Origin: Nitrosospira sp. 56-18
GTDB lineage: Bacteria > Pseudomonadota > Gammaproteobacteria > Burkholderiales > Nitrosomonadaceae
Direction of reading: 5' to 3'
Assembly (NCBI GenBank): GCA_001899235.1
Contig: MKVR01000017.1
Span: 1-64,000, forward strand
DNA length: 64,000 bases
Under the pieces are notes generated by a model. That model searched no databases, was not told where the DNA came from, and worked only from the letters and a program-made list of their open reading frames with translations. This document shows, in pieces, positions 53,495 to 61,559 of the stretch. Every line of letters starts with the position of its first letter. The first letter of the stretch is position 1. The position numbers were made by a program, and so were the translations under genes.

Positions 53495-54654
53495 TGGCAA
53501 ATGAAATCTACGCTAATGGCATGGAGCTTGCCTGCAAAGCCGGGGCCGGCAAGACGATCTGCGCAATGCCGGATGTTTGCTTTACTCCGCCTGAAAATCC
53601 TGCAACCCCTCCTGGCGTGCCCGTTCCTTATCCAAACACAGGCTTTGCGTCGGATACCACGGAAGGAAGCAAGACTGTGAAGATCTCAGGCGAAGAGATC
53701 ATGCTGAAGAACAAGTCTTACTTCAAGAAATCGACCGGGGATGAGGCAGGGTGTGCGGCAAAAAAAGGAGTGCTTTCAAGTACGAATACGGGAAAAGTTT
53801 ATTTCATCAAATGGTCGATGGATGTCAAATTTGAGGGAGAGAATGTCGACCGGCACTTGGATATGACCACGGATAATCATAATAGTCCAAATGCTAATGA
53901 GGCTGTTCCTTGGCCGTACGTGGATACGCAAACCATCTCACCAGAGCATCCGTGCTACGACTCAGTTCGAAATGAGCAGCGGGCGTGTAATCCGCCGCAA
54001 GGGCAGACTCCCACGCCTCACATGAACTCAAATGGGGAGCAAGATGGAGTCGACTGTAATCCCGCATGTGCGGAAGCTAGGGCTTGTGCATTACCAATGA
54101 AGAAATATGACAAAAACGTGTGCTGTCATCCCAATACAACCGGCGATCACTTAATTGAAGTGAACTGCTTTACGCAATCGGGATTGCGGCAAGGGTACAA
54201 GGAGTTCACATTGGAGCAACTTGAAGCAATTGGAGTAACCTTTAACGATGGTGCACGAACAAAATCTAGGATCAGACCCCTTGCGGGGTTTGATGATTAT
54301 GACGACAAAAAAGCGCCAACTGCATGTGTTGGATTGCCTATAAGAGGTACTAATCACTATGAAATGCAAAAATTTCGCGACTCGGTGAAACGCCAAATTT
54401 TGGAGGATTACCGTGGCGAGGTGTTATGGGAGTGGTTCCATGGGGAAAAATCCTATTGGACTTATGATGAGGCTGCGAGCGCTGGCGTGGCGTCTCACCA
54501 GAGTGAGTTCAAAGATTGTGATCCTCTTTGTACCCGTGCCCAGCTTGACGCGTATCACCATACAATATTACCCGGGAAGACGCCGAAAGAGAAAAATGCG
54601 GCCCCCGTCCGAACTGATCTGCCTGAAATTGAAGTTCCCTCGAAATGGAGTTAG
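53494..54654 (+). CDS. PAAR-like DUF4150 effector with a C-terminal HNH/GHH-type nuclease toxin domain
   Basis: The N-terminal 130 residues (ANEIYANGMELACKAGAGKT, then VCFTPPENPATPPGVPVPYP and EEIMLKNKSYFKKSTGDEAG) are a DUF4150 PAAR-like tip that caps VgrG. The C-terminal part from about 200 resembles the Tox-GHH2 group of HNH/Endonuclease VII nucleases. It contains CCHPNTTGDHLIEVNCF near residue 209, then YDDKKAPTACVGLPIRG and NHYEMQKFRD. The usual GHH triad reads GDH here, so the first His is replaced by Asp. It is probably a DNase delivered into rival cells, with the next gene as immunity. Confidence 0.8.
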   Translation: MANEIYANGMELACKAGAGKTICAMPDVCFTPPENPATPPGVPVPYPNTGFASDTTEGSKTVKISGEEIMLKNKSYFKKSTGDEAGCAAKKGVLSSTNTGKVYFIKWSMDVKFEGENVDRHLDMTTDNHNSPNANEAVPWPYVDTQTISPEHPCYDSVRNEQRACNPPQGQTPTPHMNSNGEQDGVDCNPACAEARACALPMKKYDKNVCCHPNTTGDHLIEVNCFTQSGLRQGYKEFTLEQLEAIGVTFNDGARTKSRIRPLAGFDDYDDKKAPTACVGLPIRGTNHYEMQKFRDSVKRQILEDYRGEVLWEWFHGEKSYWTYDEAASAGVASHQSEFKDCDPLCTRAQLDAYHHTILPGKTPKEKNAAPVRTDLPEIEVPSKWS

Positions 54655-55587
54655 TTGAGACTTACCTATGGAATTTATATGCTACCAATCATTTTTACTG
54701 ACGGTGTTTCGCTTGGTCCGGATCGTTGCGCAGTAATTGCTGAACTTGCTAAAGATGAGTTGGATGAAAAGACGCAAGATTTTGCTGCAAATAGCGTGGT
54801 GCTATATATATTCCAGTCCAAAGTAAAGAGGGTAGTCAATCTGGACTGTACGGCTACTCGGATTACAGTCTCAAATGGATCAGAAGAGGAGGTGTTTGTA
54901 AGTTCTTTCGGTTTTATTGAAAAGATTACCAGTGAGGGCTATGTTCATGAATTAATAGAAGGTCCAAATAGGTACGGGTATCTTTGCGGTCTTCGGGCAA
55001 TTGGTTCGAGTATTTACGTAGCAGGCATGCGAAGGCAAGTGTACCGCCGCATAAATTCTGGAAAGTGGGTCTCTATCCATGAAATGGTTATTAGCAAACC
55101 CGAAAATTATCTTGACGTAAGGGGTTTCGAAGCCATTGATGGGATATCTGAAGATGAAATATATGCTGTTGGGTATAAAGGAGAAATTTGGCGGTACCAC
55201 AAAGAGGAATGGCAAAAGATTGACAGTCCAACAAACCTTAGGATTGAATGTATCCGTGTTACTTCATCTGGAATCGTATATGCCTGTGGGCAGAAGGGGA
55301 TGCTGTTGCGGGGTCACGACGACACTTGGGTCGTTATCCGGCAAGAAGAAACGGAGGATGATTTTTGGGGTCTTGAATGGTTTCGTAATCGGCTCTATGT
55401 TGCCACAAATAAAGAGCTATTTATTTTAAATAATCATGATGAGCTAACGCCCATTAATTCCAAGCTGCCAGGCCGCCGGACATACTCTCAGCTTCATGCC
55501 GGTCAAGGTGTTCTCTGGTCTATTGGTGCGAAACACCTTGCTTGGACAGAGGATGGTGAAATTTGGCATGATGTGGTTTTAGGATGA
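54655..55587 (+). CDS. Probable immunity protein, beta-propeller-like
   Basis: A 310-residue soluble protein starting with TTG directly after the effector stop; an alternative ATG lies at 54679. It has repeated segments of the form GISEDEIYAVGYKGEIWRYH, SSGIVYACGQKGMLLRGHD and FRNRLYVATNKELFILNNH, spaced about 40-45 residues, like beta-propeller blades. The base composition is AT-richer than the T6SS core. Its position after the nuclease effector makes it the likely immunity protein. That assignment is by context only. Confidence 0.65.
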   Translation: MRLTYGIYMLPIIFTDGVSLGPDRCAVIAELAKDELDEKTQDFAANSVVLYIFQSKVKRVVNLDCTATRITVSNGSEEEVFVSSFGFIEKITSEGYVHELIEGPNRYGYLCGLRAIGSSIYVAGMRRQVYRRINSGKWVSIHEMVISKPENYLDVRGFEAIDGISEDEIYAVGYKGEIWRYHKEEWQKIDSPTNLRIECIRVTSSGIVYACGQKGMLLRGHDDTWVVIRQEETEDDFWGLEWFRNRLYVATNKELFILNNHDELTPINSKLPGRRTYSQLHAGQGVLWSIGAKHLAWTEDGEIWHDVVLG

Positions 55588-55647
55588 AGCGTCCTGAATG
55601 AAAACGAACAATAGGGTCAAATGAAAACGAACAATAGCAAAATAATA

Positions 55648-56497
55648 GGGTCAGGTCTTGTTATTTGCTACGCGCTACGCGCTCTGATAGCCTTTCAACA
55701 TGTCAAGACCGTTAAGAATCGAGTTTGCCGGTGCGCTGTACCATGTGACTTCTCGTGGAGATGGGCGGGAGGTTATTTTTCTAGATGATGAGGATAGGCA
55801 TCTGTTTCTGGACATACTGTTAGGGGTCATTCAAGACCTCAACTGGGCGATTCATGCTTATTGTTTGATGGACAATCACTATCATCTGCTGATCGAAACG
55901 CCGGAAGGTAATCTCTCCAAGGGTATGCGGCAATTGAACGGAGTCTACACCCAGCGTTTCAATCGCCGGCATGGACGGGTGGGGCATGTATTCCAGGGAC
56001 GTTTCAAGGCGATCATCGTGCAGAAGGAATCCTACCTCCTGGAACTGGCGCCATGGAGTAGTTATCGGGCCACGGCAGGGCTGGATCCGGCACCGTCCTG
56101 GCTGACGATCGACTGGCTTCTGGCTGCCTTTTCTGAACAGCGGAGCGAGGCCACACGGCGTTATGTAGATTTCGTAGCCGATGGAAAAAATCAACCGGGG
56201 CCTTGGGAGAAATTGAAGAACCAGATTTTTCTGGGTTCCGATGAATTTGTGGCGAGCCTGCAACGCACTCTCGGTGCAAATGCTTCCCATCAGGAAATTC
56301 CTGCCGCCCAGCGGCGGCCATCACCGAAGCCGTTAGCCCAGATCGCCGGGGAACATGGACGAGACGAGGCGATCCTCGCTGCATACTCTGGCGGAGGTTA
56401 CAGCTTGAAGGAGATCGGGGACCATTTTGGATTGCATTACTCCCGGGTGAGCCGCATCGTGAAACAGCAACGATTGGCAAAGAATAAGACTTGACCC
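55648..56497. mobile_element. RAYT-bearing unit with 12-bp inverted ends
   Basis: GGGTCAGGTCTT (55648) and AAGACTTGACCC (56486) are inverted repeats with one mismatch, on either side of the RAYT at 55700-56494. A further ACTTGACCCCACTATCC copy follows at 56510. The same tail is found on the RAYT fragment at 6928-7035. It may be a mobile unit or a RAYT with its cognate hairpins. Confidence 0.5.
55700..56494 (+). CDS. RAYT with the catalytic tyrosine region deleted
   Basis: This 264-residue RAYT belongs to a longer subfamily with a C-terminal DnaA/helix-turn-helix-like end (SLKEIGDHFGLHYSRVSRIV). The HUH pair is NHYH (His60, His62), and GHVFQGRFKA is present. After KESYLLEL the frame jumps to APWSSYRATAG. 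In related proteins about 15-20 residues lie here, including the Y-xx-xNPVRA segment that carries the catalytic tyrosine. The reading frame is kept, but the enzyme is very probably inactive for cleavage. It might still bind DNA. Confidence 0.8.
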   Translation: MSRPLRIEFAGALYHVTSRGDGREVIFLDDEDRHLFLDILLGVIQDLNWAIHAYCLMDNHYHLLIETPEGNLSKGMRQLNGVYTQRFNRRHGRVGHVFQGRFKAIIVQKESYLLELAPWSSYRATAGLDPAPSWLTIDWLLAAFSEQRSEATRRYVDFVADGKNQPGPWEKLKNQIFLGSDEFVASLQRTLGANASHQEIPAAQRRPSPKPLAQIAGEHGRDEAILAAYSGGGYSLKEIGDHFGLHYSRVSRIVKQQRLAKNKT

Positions 56498-56521
56498 CAC
56501 TATCCCTGAGACTTGACCCCA

Positions 56522-56821
56522 CTATCCTTGCGTGCGTATCGCCAAGGCATGATCGCGATCACGCGCTGTATGTAAAATCGCGATGATTTGTACCTGATCC
56601 TGCAAAACCTGATAGCTCAAGACATAGGGGAAATTGTGGAAGCCAAGTTCCAGAAGACCCGAAAAACCGGGGTGTCCGACCTGCGGAAACTCTCTCAGCA
56701 TTTCCAGTCTATGTTGAAGCTCGTTTTCAAAGTGATCCGCGATAGCCGAGTTATGGCTGTCGTAGTAATCGATAATATCAATCAGGTCCAGTTTTGCAGT
56801 ATCAGTAAGAAAAACTTTCAT
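56522..56821 (-). CDS. parE: Type II toxin, RelE/ParE family
   Basis: This 99-residue ParE/RelE-fold protein (DLIDIIDYYDSHNSAIADHF, then EFPQVGHPGFSG and FPYVLSYQVLQDQVQIIAI, ending HTARD) has all family landmarks. ParE proteins poison gyrase; RelE proteins cut mRNA; the sequence fits ParE better. It overlaps the upstream antitoxin by 4 bp, the normal coupling. Confidence 0.88.
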   Translation of the reverse strand: MKVFLTDTAKLDLIDIIDYYDSHNSAIADHFENELQHRLEMLREFPQVGHPGFSGLLELGFHNFPYVLSYQVLQDQVQIIAILHTARDRDHALAIRTQG

Positions 56822-57069
56822 TTGCGCTGGCGGGAGCGACGGGAGCGGATTTCCCTAATAACATCATCAGCCGCTGTCAGCCTCCCATCTTTGGCGTCAT
56901 TCAGCCCTTGCTCTATTTTCTGGTGCAGGACGTGATGATAGGCAAGGTATTGCTGTATGGCCTGATTAACCACGTAGTTGCGGGAGCGATCCATGCCAGC
57001 AGCAAGCGTGTCGATCTGACTGACAATATCTTTACTGGTCCGGATGGTAATCGGTTCTGTGGTTTCCAT
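56818..57069 (-). CDS. parD: Ribbon-helix-helix antitoxin, ParD/CopG type
   Basis: An 83-residue protein with an N-terminal ribbon-helix-helix (PITIRTSKDIVSQIDTLAAG, then RSRNYVVNQAIQQYL) and a C-terminal helix that would wrap the toxin. It would neutralise the ParE-like toxin and repress the operon. It precedes and overlaps the toxin gene. Confidence 0.87.
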   Translation of the reverse strand: METTEPITIRTSKDIVSQIDTLAAGMDRSRNYVVNQAIQQYLAYHHVLHQKIEQGLNDAKDGRLTAADDVIREIRSRRSRQRK

Positions 57070-57171
57070 AACTCCTCCATGATAAAGGTTTTGTAATCTT
57101 TAGTAATCATATGTAATCGTAGCATGAACCTATGCTCTCCTGAAGAGGAATTTATTTTCCATTCGAAGGTT

Positions 57172-57298
57172 TAAAATTACCGGCTTTAGCCGATCAGCTT
57201 TATCCTGGGTAGGATGGGTGGAGCAAAGCGTAACCCATCATTTCCTGGTGCTGGGTAGATGTTTTTTGATGGGTTGCGTTTCACTCCACCCATCCTAC
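57172..57298. repeat. Long repeat containing a BIME, second copy at 59881
   Basis: The block runs from AAAATTACCGGCTTTAGCCG through TCCTGG and the REP pair (57209-57298). Nearly the same sequence is at 59881-60008. The REP part matches the BIMEs at 35125 and 37899. Confidence 0.88.
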
Positions 57299-58031
57299 CG
57301 CTGCTGCCATTGCTAATGATGATTTCAGAATGAAGCCCGATTGGGACGCGTCGTCTAACCGACGCGTATCCGGACTTTCAGTCCGTAACACTAACCCACC
57401 AGCTTTAGCTGGCGGTTGTTGAGTTCTGTTGAGAAGAAGATCAGTTCGATTGGTCCCTGCCGGCCAAGAAAGAAACCGGCAGCAAATTGAAAAAGGCTGA
57501 TCCTCGCGCCACATCCATCAGCGGCTGCAGGATAAGAATAGTTGGGTGCGCGCCACGACGGGTGCCGATTGCGGCGCAGGCTTGCGGTGAAGAGGGTTGG
57601 AAGGGGAGGCGATGGGTTGCGTTTCACTCCACCCATCCTACGGAAGCATTGTCAATATTCCAGAATCAGAAGCCGAGACGATGGGTTGCGTTTCACTCCA
57701 CCCATCCTACCCCTACAGAGCTTTCTGAACGTCGTAGCAAGGCCATACGGAGCTACCCATCCTTTCGTCCCACCCTACCGTCCAAATCACCAGCGGTCGC
57801 CACGGCAAGATGATCAGGCGTGCGCCATAGCGAGCAATATCGGGTTTGGTTCATTAGAGCGCGCCGTACGGTTGCCTTCTTACCAATTCATCACTCCCGC
57901 CCCATTGATTCCGCTATGTGTCCACCCTTGCCAGTAGAATCAATCCTGCTCTCTGCCGCGATTTATAAAAATTTACATATTAATTGATAAGTTGGCACAT
58001 TTGTCTTTTTTGTGCCAGAATACTCAAAACC
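57299..58031. other. Intergenic region with two REP units
   Basis: No gene is recognised in about 730 bp. REP units lie at 57611-57641 and 57680-57710, both reading GATGGGTTGCG with CACTCCACCCATCCTAC in the same orientation. Short hairpins also occur, for example CAGCTTTAGCTG near 57400. The antitoxin promoter is probably in the AT-rich stretch 57960-58025. Confidence 0.55.
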
Positions 58032-58298
58032 ATGCCAAAACACATCACCCAAACCGAAATTCATCTGGGACCTCAAGGCCGCCTGGTCATTCCCGCTCCG
58101 CTCAGGCGCTTCCTTGGATTTGAATCCGGAGATAGCCTGATCGCCCGGATGGAAAACGGCCGTCTGGTTCTGGAAAAAGCCGGCACGATCAGGGAGCGGC
58201 TCAAGAACCGTTTTGCCCGGCTGCCGTCAGCTACCAGCCTGGCTGAAGAATTGATCAAGGAACGGCGCGAGGCGGCAAAACAGGAAGCGAGTGAATGA
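58032..58298 (+). CDS. vapB: AbrB/MazE-type antitoxin of a VapBC pair
   Basis: The ATG at 58032 (MPKHITQTEIHLGPQGRLVI) gives 88 residues with an AbrB/SpoVT swapped-hairpin domain (LGPQGRLVIPAPLRRFLGFE, then GDSLIARMENGRLVLEK). A helical C-terminal tail would block the PIN toxin. It overlaps the toxin gene by 4 bp. Confidence 0.88.
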   Translation: MPKHITQTEIHLGPQGRLVIPAPLRRFLGFESGDSLIARMENGRLVLEKAGTIRERLKNRFARLPSATSLAEELIKERREAAKQEASE

Positions 58299-58684
58299 GC
58301 GTCGTGCTGGACGCCTCGGCTTTGCTGGGCTTCTTACAAAACGAACCCGGCGGCGATCAGGTGGAAGCGGTTCTTTCCGAAGCTGTCATTTCCAGCGTCA
58401 ATTGGTCTGAAGTGGTGCAAAAGTCGGTGGCGGCAGACGTGCTTGTCGACGGCATGCGGGAAGACCTGGAGGCTCTGGGCGCGAAGATACTGCCCTTTAC
58501 CGCCGAGGAAGCCGAAATCGCCGGACAACTCTGGCTGCAAACCCGTACGGTAGGCTTGTCGCTGGGGGATCGTGCCTGCCTGAGCCTGGGGATGCGGCTG
58601 CAGGCGCCGGTGCTGACCGCCGATCAAGTTTGGATCACACTGAAACTGCCTGTTACCGTTCGTAGCATTCGCCCGCCTATTTGA
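58295..58684 (+). CDS. vapC: PIN-domain ribonuclease toxin VapC
   Basis: A 129-residue PIN-domain RNase. The acidic active-site residues are visible: Asp in VVLDASALLGFL, Glu in SVNWSEVVQK, Asp in LSLGDRACLSLG and Asp in VLTADQVW. VapC toxins typically cut tRNA or rRNA. It is translationally coupled to its antitoxin. Confidence 0.9.
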   Translation: MSVVLDASALLGFLQNEPGGDQVEAVLSEAVISSVNWSEVVQKSVAADVLVDGMREDLEALGAKILPFTAEEAEIAGQLWLQTRTVGLSLGDRACLSLGMRLQAPVLTADQVWITLKLPVTVRSIRPPI

Positions 58685-58739
58685 AGTCCGTAGGGCGAAC
58701 CTGCGGCATACTCCCGGTTCGGATGCTTTTTATCCGAAA

Positions 58740-58830
58740 ATCGCTGCCGCCCAGCGGCGGCCATCACCGAAGCCGTCAACCCGGATCGCCAGGGAACATG
58801 GACGAGACGAGGAGGCCCTCGCCACAGCTT
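58740..58830 (+). pseudogene. Fragment of a RAYT gene
   Basis: GCCGCCCAGCGGCGGCCATC and following bases through GGAACATGGACGAGACGAGG match 56300-56375 within the RAYT at 55700. It has no start or end. It is a third trace of this RAYT type. Confidence 0.75.
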
Positions 58831-58840
58831 CTTTTTAGGC

Positions 58841-58871
58841 TTGAACAAATATACCAAATTTGGTATATTTG
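58841..58871 (+). promoter_or_regulatory. Promoter overlapped by a 26-bp perfect palindrome
   Basis: TTGAAC (58841-58846), 17 bases, then TATATT (58864-58869) form a near-ideal sigma-70 promoter. A perfect palindrome covers 58846-58871 (arms CAAATATACCAAA and its exact complement). A repressor bound there would cover the -10 element and reach the -35 element. It precedes the HigBA-like genes and is probably the site of toxin-antitoxin autoregulation. Confidence 0.85.
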
Positions 58872-58893
58872 GGGTAATGAGGATGAGGCAGGC

Positions 58894-59252
58894 ATGGGGC
58901 ATGAGAAACCGTTGCATTGGGTCGGTTCTGCGAAGAAGGACTATCAGGCTTTTCCCCAGAGGTGCAGGATGACATGGGTTATGCGCTGGGTTTAGCCCAG
59001 CTTGGCGGCAGGCATTCGCACGCCAAGCCATGGAAGGGTGAAGGCCCCGGCGTATTCGAGGTTGTTGAAGACCACCGGGGTGATACCCATTGCGCCATCT
59101 ACACTGTGCGGCGTGCCGGAATAGTGTATGTTCTGCATGCGTTCCAGAAGAAATCGAAGTCCGGAATCAAGACATCGCAAGACGATGTGAAGCTGATCGG
59201 TGAACGGCTGAAACGCGCCCGACAGGATTATGAAAGGAGAGGAATGCCATGA
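58894..59252 (+). pseudogene. higB: HigB/RelE-like toxin, frameshifted
   Basis: The first frame reads MGHEKPLHWVGSAKKDYQAF, then a one-base deletion in the C-run at about 58951 moves the rest to another frame: PEVQDDMGYALGLAQLGGRH, then GDTHCAIYTVRRAGIVYVLH and FQKKSKSGIKT. Joined, these make a complete phage-derived Gp49/HigB-type toxin of about 119 residues. A TTG start at 58917 could still give the shortened frame. Toxin inactivation is likely unless the shift is a sequencing artefact. Confidence 0.78.
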
Positions 59253-59584
59253 GCCAGATTGACGACATTATCATCACCCGCGGCACGGGCAACGTGTTTG
59301 AGGATCTCGGCATGCCAGATGCCACTGAGCGTCAAACTAAAACGCGTCTGGCCTTTGCTGTCAACGAAGCGTTAAAGGTGCGCAAGCTGAAGCAACGGGA
59401 GGTGGCGGAGATTCTGGGAATTCCGCAGTCCAAAGTATCCGTGCTAAAAAATTATCGCCTGGATCAGTTTTCCGTCGAGCGCCTGATGGAGTTTCTGACA
59501 GCATTGAATCATGATGTTGAAATCATGATTCGCCCCCGCACCCGGGCGGGGGTGGGGCATATCGCTGTGCTGGCCGTGCAATAA
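59249..59584 (+). CDS. higA: HigA-type antitoxin, XRE family
   Basis: A 111-residue antitoxin with a central helix-turn-helix (LKVRKLKQREVAEILGIPQS, then KVSVLKNYRLDQFSVERLM). It overlaps the toxin frame by 4 bp, as usual for this toxin-first pair. It is the probable ligand of the palindrome at 58846-58871. It remains intact although the toxin is frameshifted. Confidence 0.87.
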   Translation: MSQIDDIIITRGTGNVFEDLGMPDATERQTKTRLAFAVNEALKVRKLKQREVAEILGIPQSKVSVLKNYRLDQFSVERLMEFLTALNHDVEIMIRPRTRAGVGHIAVLAVQ

Positions 59585-60252
59585 AGATTCTTCTTCCCGG
59601 CGGATGGTTCTTATGCCAGCAGGGGTTACAGTTTGAAGGAGATTGATGGAAAAAGAGCCGGATAGATTATAAATGTGATGTTTGGTTTCCTTTTGGTGCC
59701 CATTCCTGGTCATATATCGGCGATGCTCAGGGGAGAATACCCATGCAACCATTGTCAACATTCGATGACAAGCTTCTGGCGATTGCGAAACATCAGGTAC
59801 TGTCGGTATTCTTTGATTGTAATGTTTCTTGATTGACCCATTGTCGGCAAGTCTGTACGCATCGTTAAGGCGCCTCAGGTTAAAACCACCGGCCTTAGCC
59901 GGTCAGTCTTATCCTGGGTAGGATGGGTGGAGCAAAGCGTAACCCATCATTTTCCCGGTGCTGGATAGATGTTTTTTGATGGGTTGCGTTTCACTCCACC
60001 CATCCTACTTCAACCGCATGCCATTCATATTCATGGTATTTTCGAGCCGGATCGATAGTATTTGATGCATTACTCATCTGGGCCAAAAATAGCCATGACC
60101 AGTTAGCCGTAGGTGCTGATTTGGTAACGTTAGTACAAGGAAGGCTACTAAAGGGCCGCCTTAATGGAGGAGCAGGCTCGAATTGATCTGTATATCTGTA
60201 CATTGCGGCGGCGACAAGCATTGGCGTTAAACAAAAAGACCGGAATTTACCC
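59585..60252. other. Intergenic region with BIME; partner of the decayed copy at 7990
   Basis: Near 59620 there is a short remnant of a RAYT tail (GGTTACAGTTTGAAGGAGAT). 59670-60252 matches 7990-8300 in several blocks. The REP pair at 59918-60008 is part of the 59881 repeat and has no counterpart at 7990, so it probably entered after the two copies separated. No gene is recognised. Confidence 0.6.
59881..60008. repeat. Long repeat containing a BIME, partner of 57172
   Basis: CCGGCCTTAGCCGGTCAG, TCCTGG and a REP pair at 59918-60008. Matches 57172-57298 along nearly its full length, in the same orientation. Confidence 0.88.
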
Positions 60253-61518
60253 ATGTTGGCCAGCGCCCTGAAACCCATACCCCATATCATCCAGCAGCAC
60301 GCCGAGGAATCCGCGCATTTGCGCCTCATGCGCTCGGTTCTTGTGTCCGCTCCCCACGTCAAGCTCCATCATCTTCGCCGTCTGGATGATCGTCTGGCGG
60401 CTCACCTCGACGGATTGGCGGTGGCGGGGGAGTATGGTTCGAGTGTGTGCGAGTCGGCGCTGGGGTCGCCGGGAATGGGTGAGGTGTTCGCGGCAACCGT
60501 GCGGGCGATCGAGGAGAAAGACAAGCGGCGGCTGGATAAGCTGTTTGCCTTGGCTATCGCCGTGCCGGCAGCCCAGCCCGGCTTGATTTCTGCTTTTGGC
60601 TGGGTATCGGCTTCGCATCTGCAAGGGACCGTTGCCCGGCTTCTTGCCTCGCCGGAACCATTCAAGCGCGGGGCGGGAATCGCCGCCTGCGTGATGCATC
60701 GCGTCGATCCGGACGCTTCGCTGAATACGGCAATTACCGATCCTGATGTGCTTCTGCGAGCGCGTGCCTTGCGCGTGGCGGGCGAGCTGGGGCGGCGTGA
60801 TCTGCTTGCTGCGTGCATGGCGGCACTGACGGACGAGGACGCCTCGTGCCGTTTTTGGGCTGCGCATTCAGCGGGTTTGCTGGGCGACCGGGACAAGGCC
60901 GTCTACCTCCTGGAAGATGCCGCGCTGCATGGCGGCCCATACCGTATGGGTGCGTTGCAACTGGTGCTCAAGCTGCTGCCGCTGCCGCAAGCGAACGGAC
61001 TTCTCAAGATTCTTGCCCGCGACCCGGCGAACCAGCGCCTTTTTGTTCAAGGCGCAGGCATTGCGGGCGATCCTTATTACGTTCCCTGGCTGATCAGGCA
61101 GATGGAGGACCTGAAGCTCGCCCGGCTTGCGGGCGAATCGTTCAGCTTTATCACCGGCCTTGACCTGGCGTATCTCGATCTCGAACGCAAGCCCCCTGAA
61201 GGCGTGGAGTTCGGCCCGAATGACAACCCGGAAGACGACAACGTGGCGATGGACGAGGACGACAGTCTGCCCTGGCCCGACCCGGTAAGGATTCAGGCAT
61301 GGTGGGATACGAACAAGGGTAATTTTACTGATGGCCAGCGCTATTTTATGGGCGCCCCGGTTACTCCCGGGCATTGCACCCACGTTCTTAAGGAAAGTTA
61401 CCAGCGGCAGCGAATCGCCGCGGCTCTGTATCTGTGCCTGCTCGAACCCGGCACCAAACTCTTTCCGATTGCCGCTCCCGCCTGGCGGCAACAGCGCTGG
61501 TTGGCGAAGATGGAGTGA
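60253..61518 (+). CDS. TIGR02270-family T6SS-associated protein
   Basis: This 421-residue protein matches the TIGR02270 family found near vgrG and effector genes. It begins LKPIPHIIQQHAEESAHLRL. A HEAT-like repeat part follows in the middle (DPDVLLRARALRVAGELGRR, then LTDEDASCRFWAAHSAGLLG). The C-terminal half includes AGIAGDPYYVPWLIRQMED, SFSFITGLDL and GKRYFMG-like GQRYFMGAPV. It probably helps load or recognise the effector encoded next. A decayed second copy of its start and leader is at 7990-8420. Confidence 0.83.
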   Translation: MLASALKPIPHIIQQHAEESAHLRLMRSVLVSAPHVKLHHLRRLDDRLAAHLDGLAVAGEYGSSVCESALGSPGMGEVFAATVRAIEEKDKRRLDKLFALAIAVPAAQPGLISAFGWVSASHLQGTVARLLASPEPFKRGAGIAACVMHRVDPDASLNTAITDPDVLLRARALRVAGELGRRDLLAACMAALTDEDASCRFWAAHSAGLLGDRDKAVYLLEDAALHGGPYRMGALQLVLKLLPLPQANGLLKILARDPANQRLFVQGAGIAGDPYYVPWLIRQMEDLKLARLAGESFSFITGLDLAYLDLERKPPEGVEFGPNDNPEDDNVAMDEDDSLPWPDPVRIQAWWDTNKGNFTDGQRYFMGAPVTPGHCTHVLKESYQRQRIAAALYLCLLEPGTKLFPIAAPAWRQQRWLAKME

Positions 61519-61559
61519 TCTATAACGGCACTATAAAAGAAAGATGGGCTAAGGCAATA

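Noticed and set aside
57487-57937. Overlapping plus-strand frames of 108 and 131 codons
   Set aside because: Both consist largely of translated REP sequence and have no motif or start signal.
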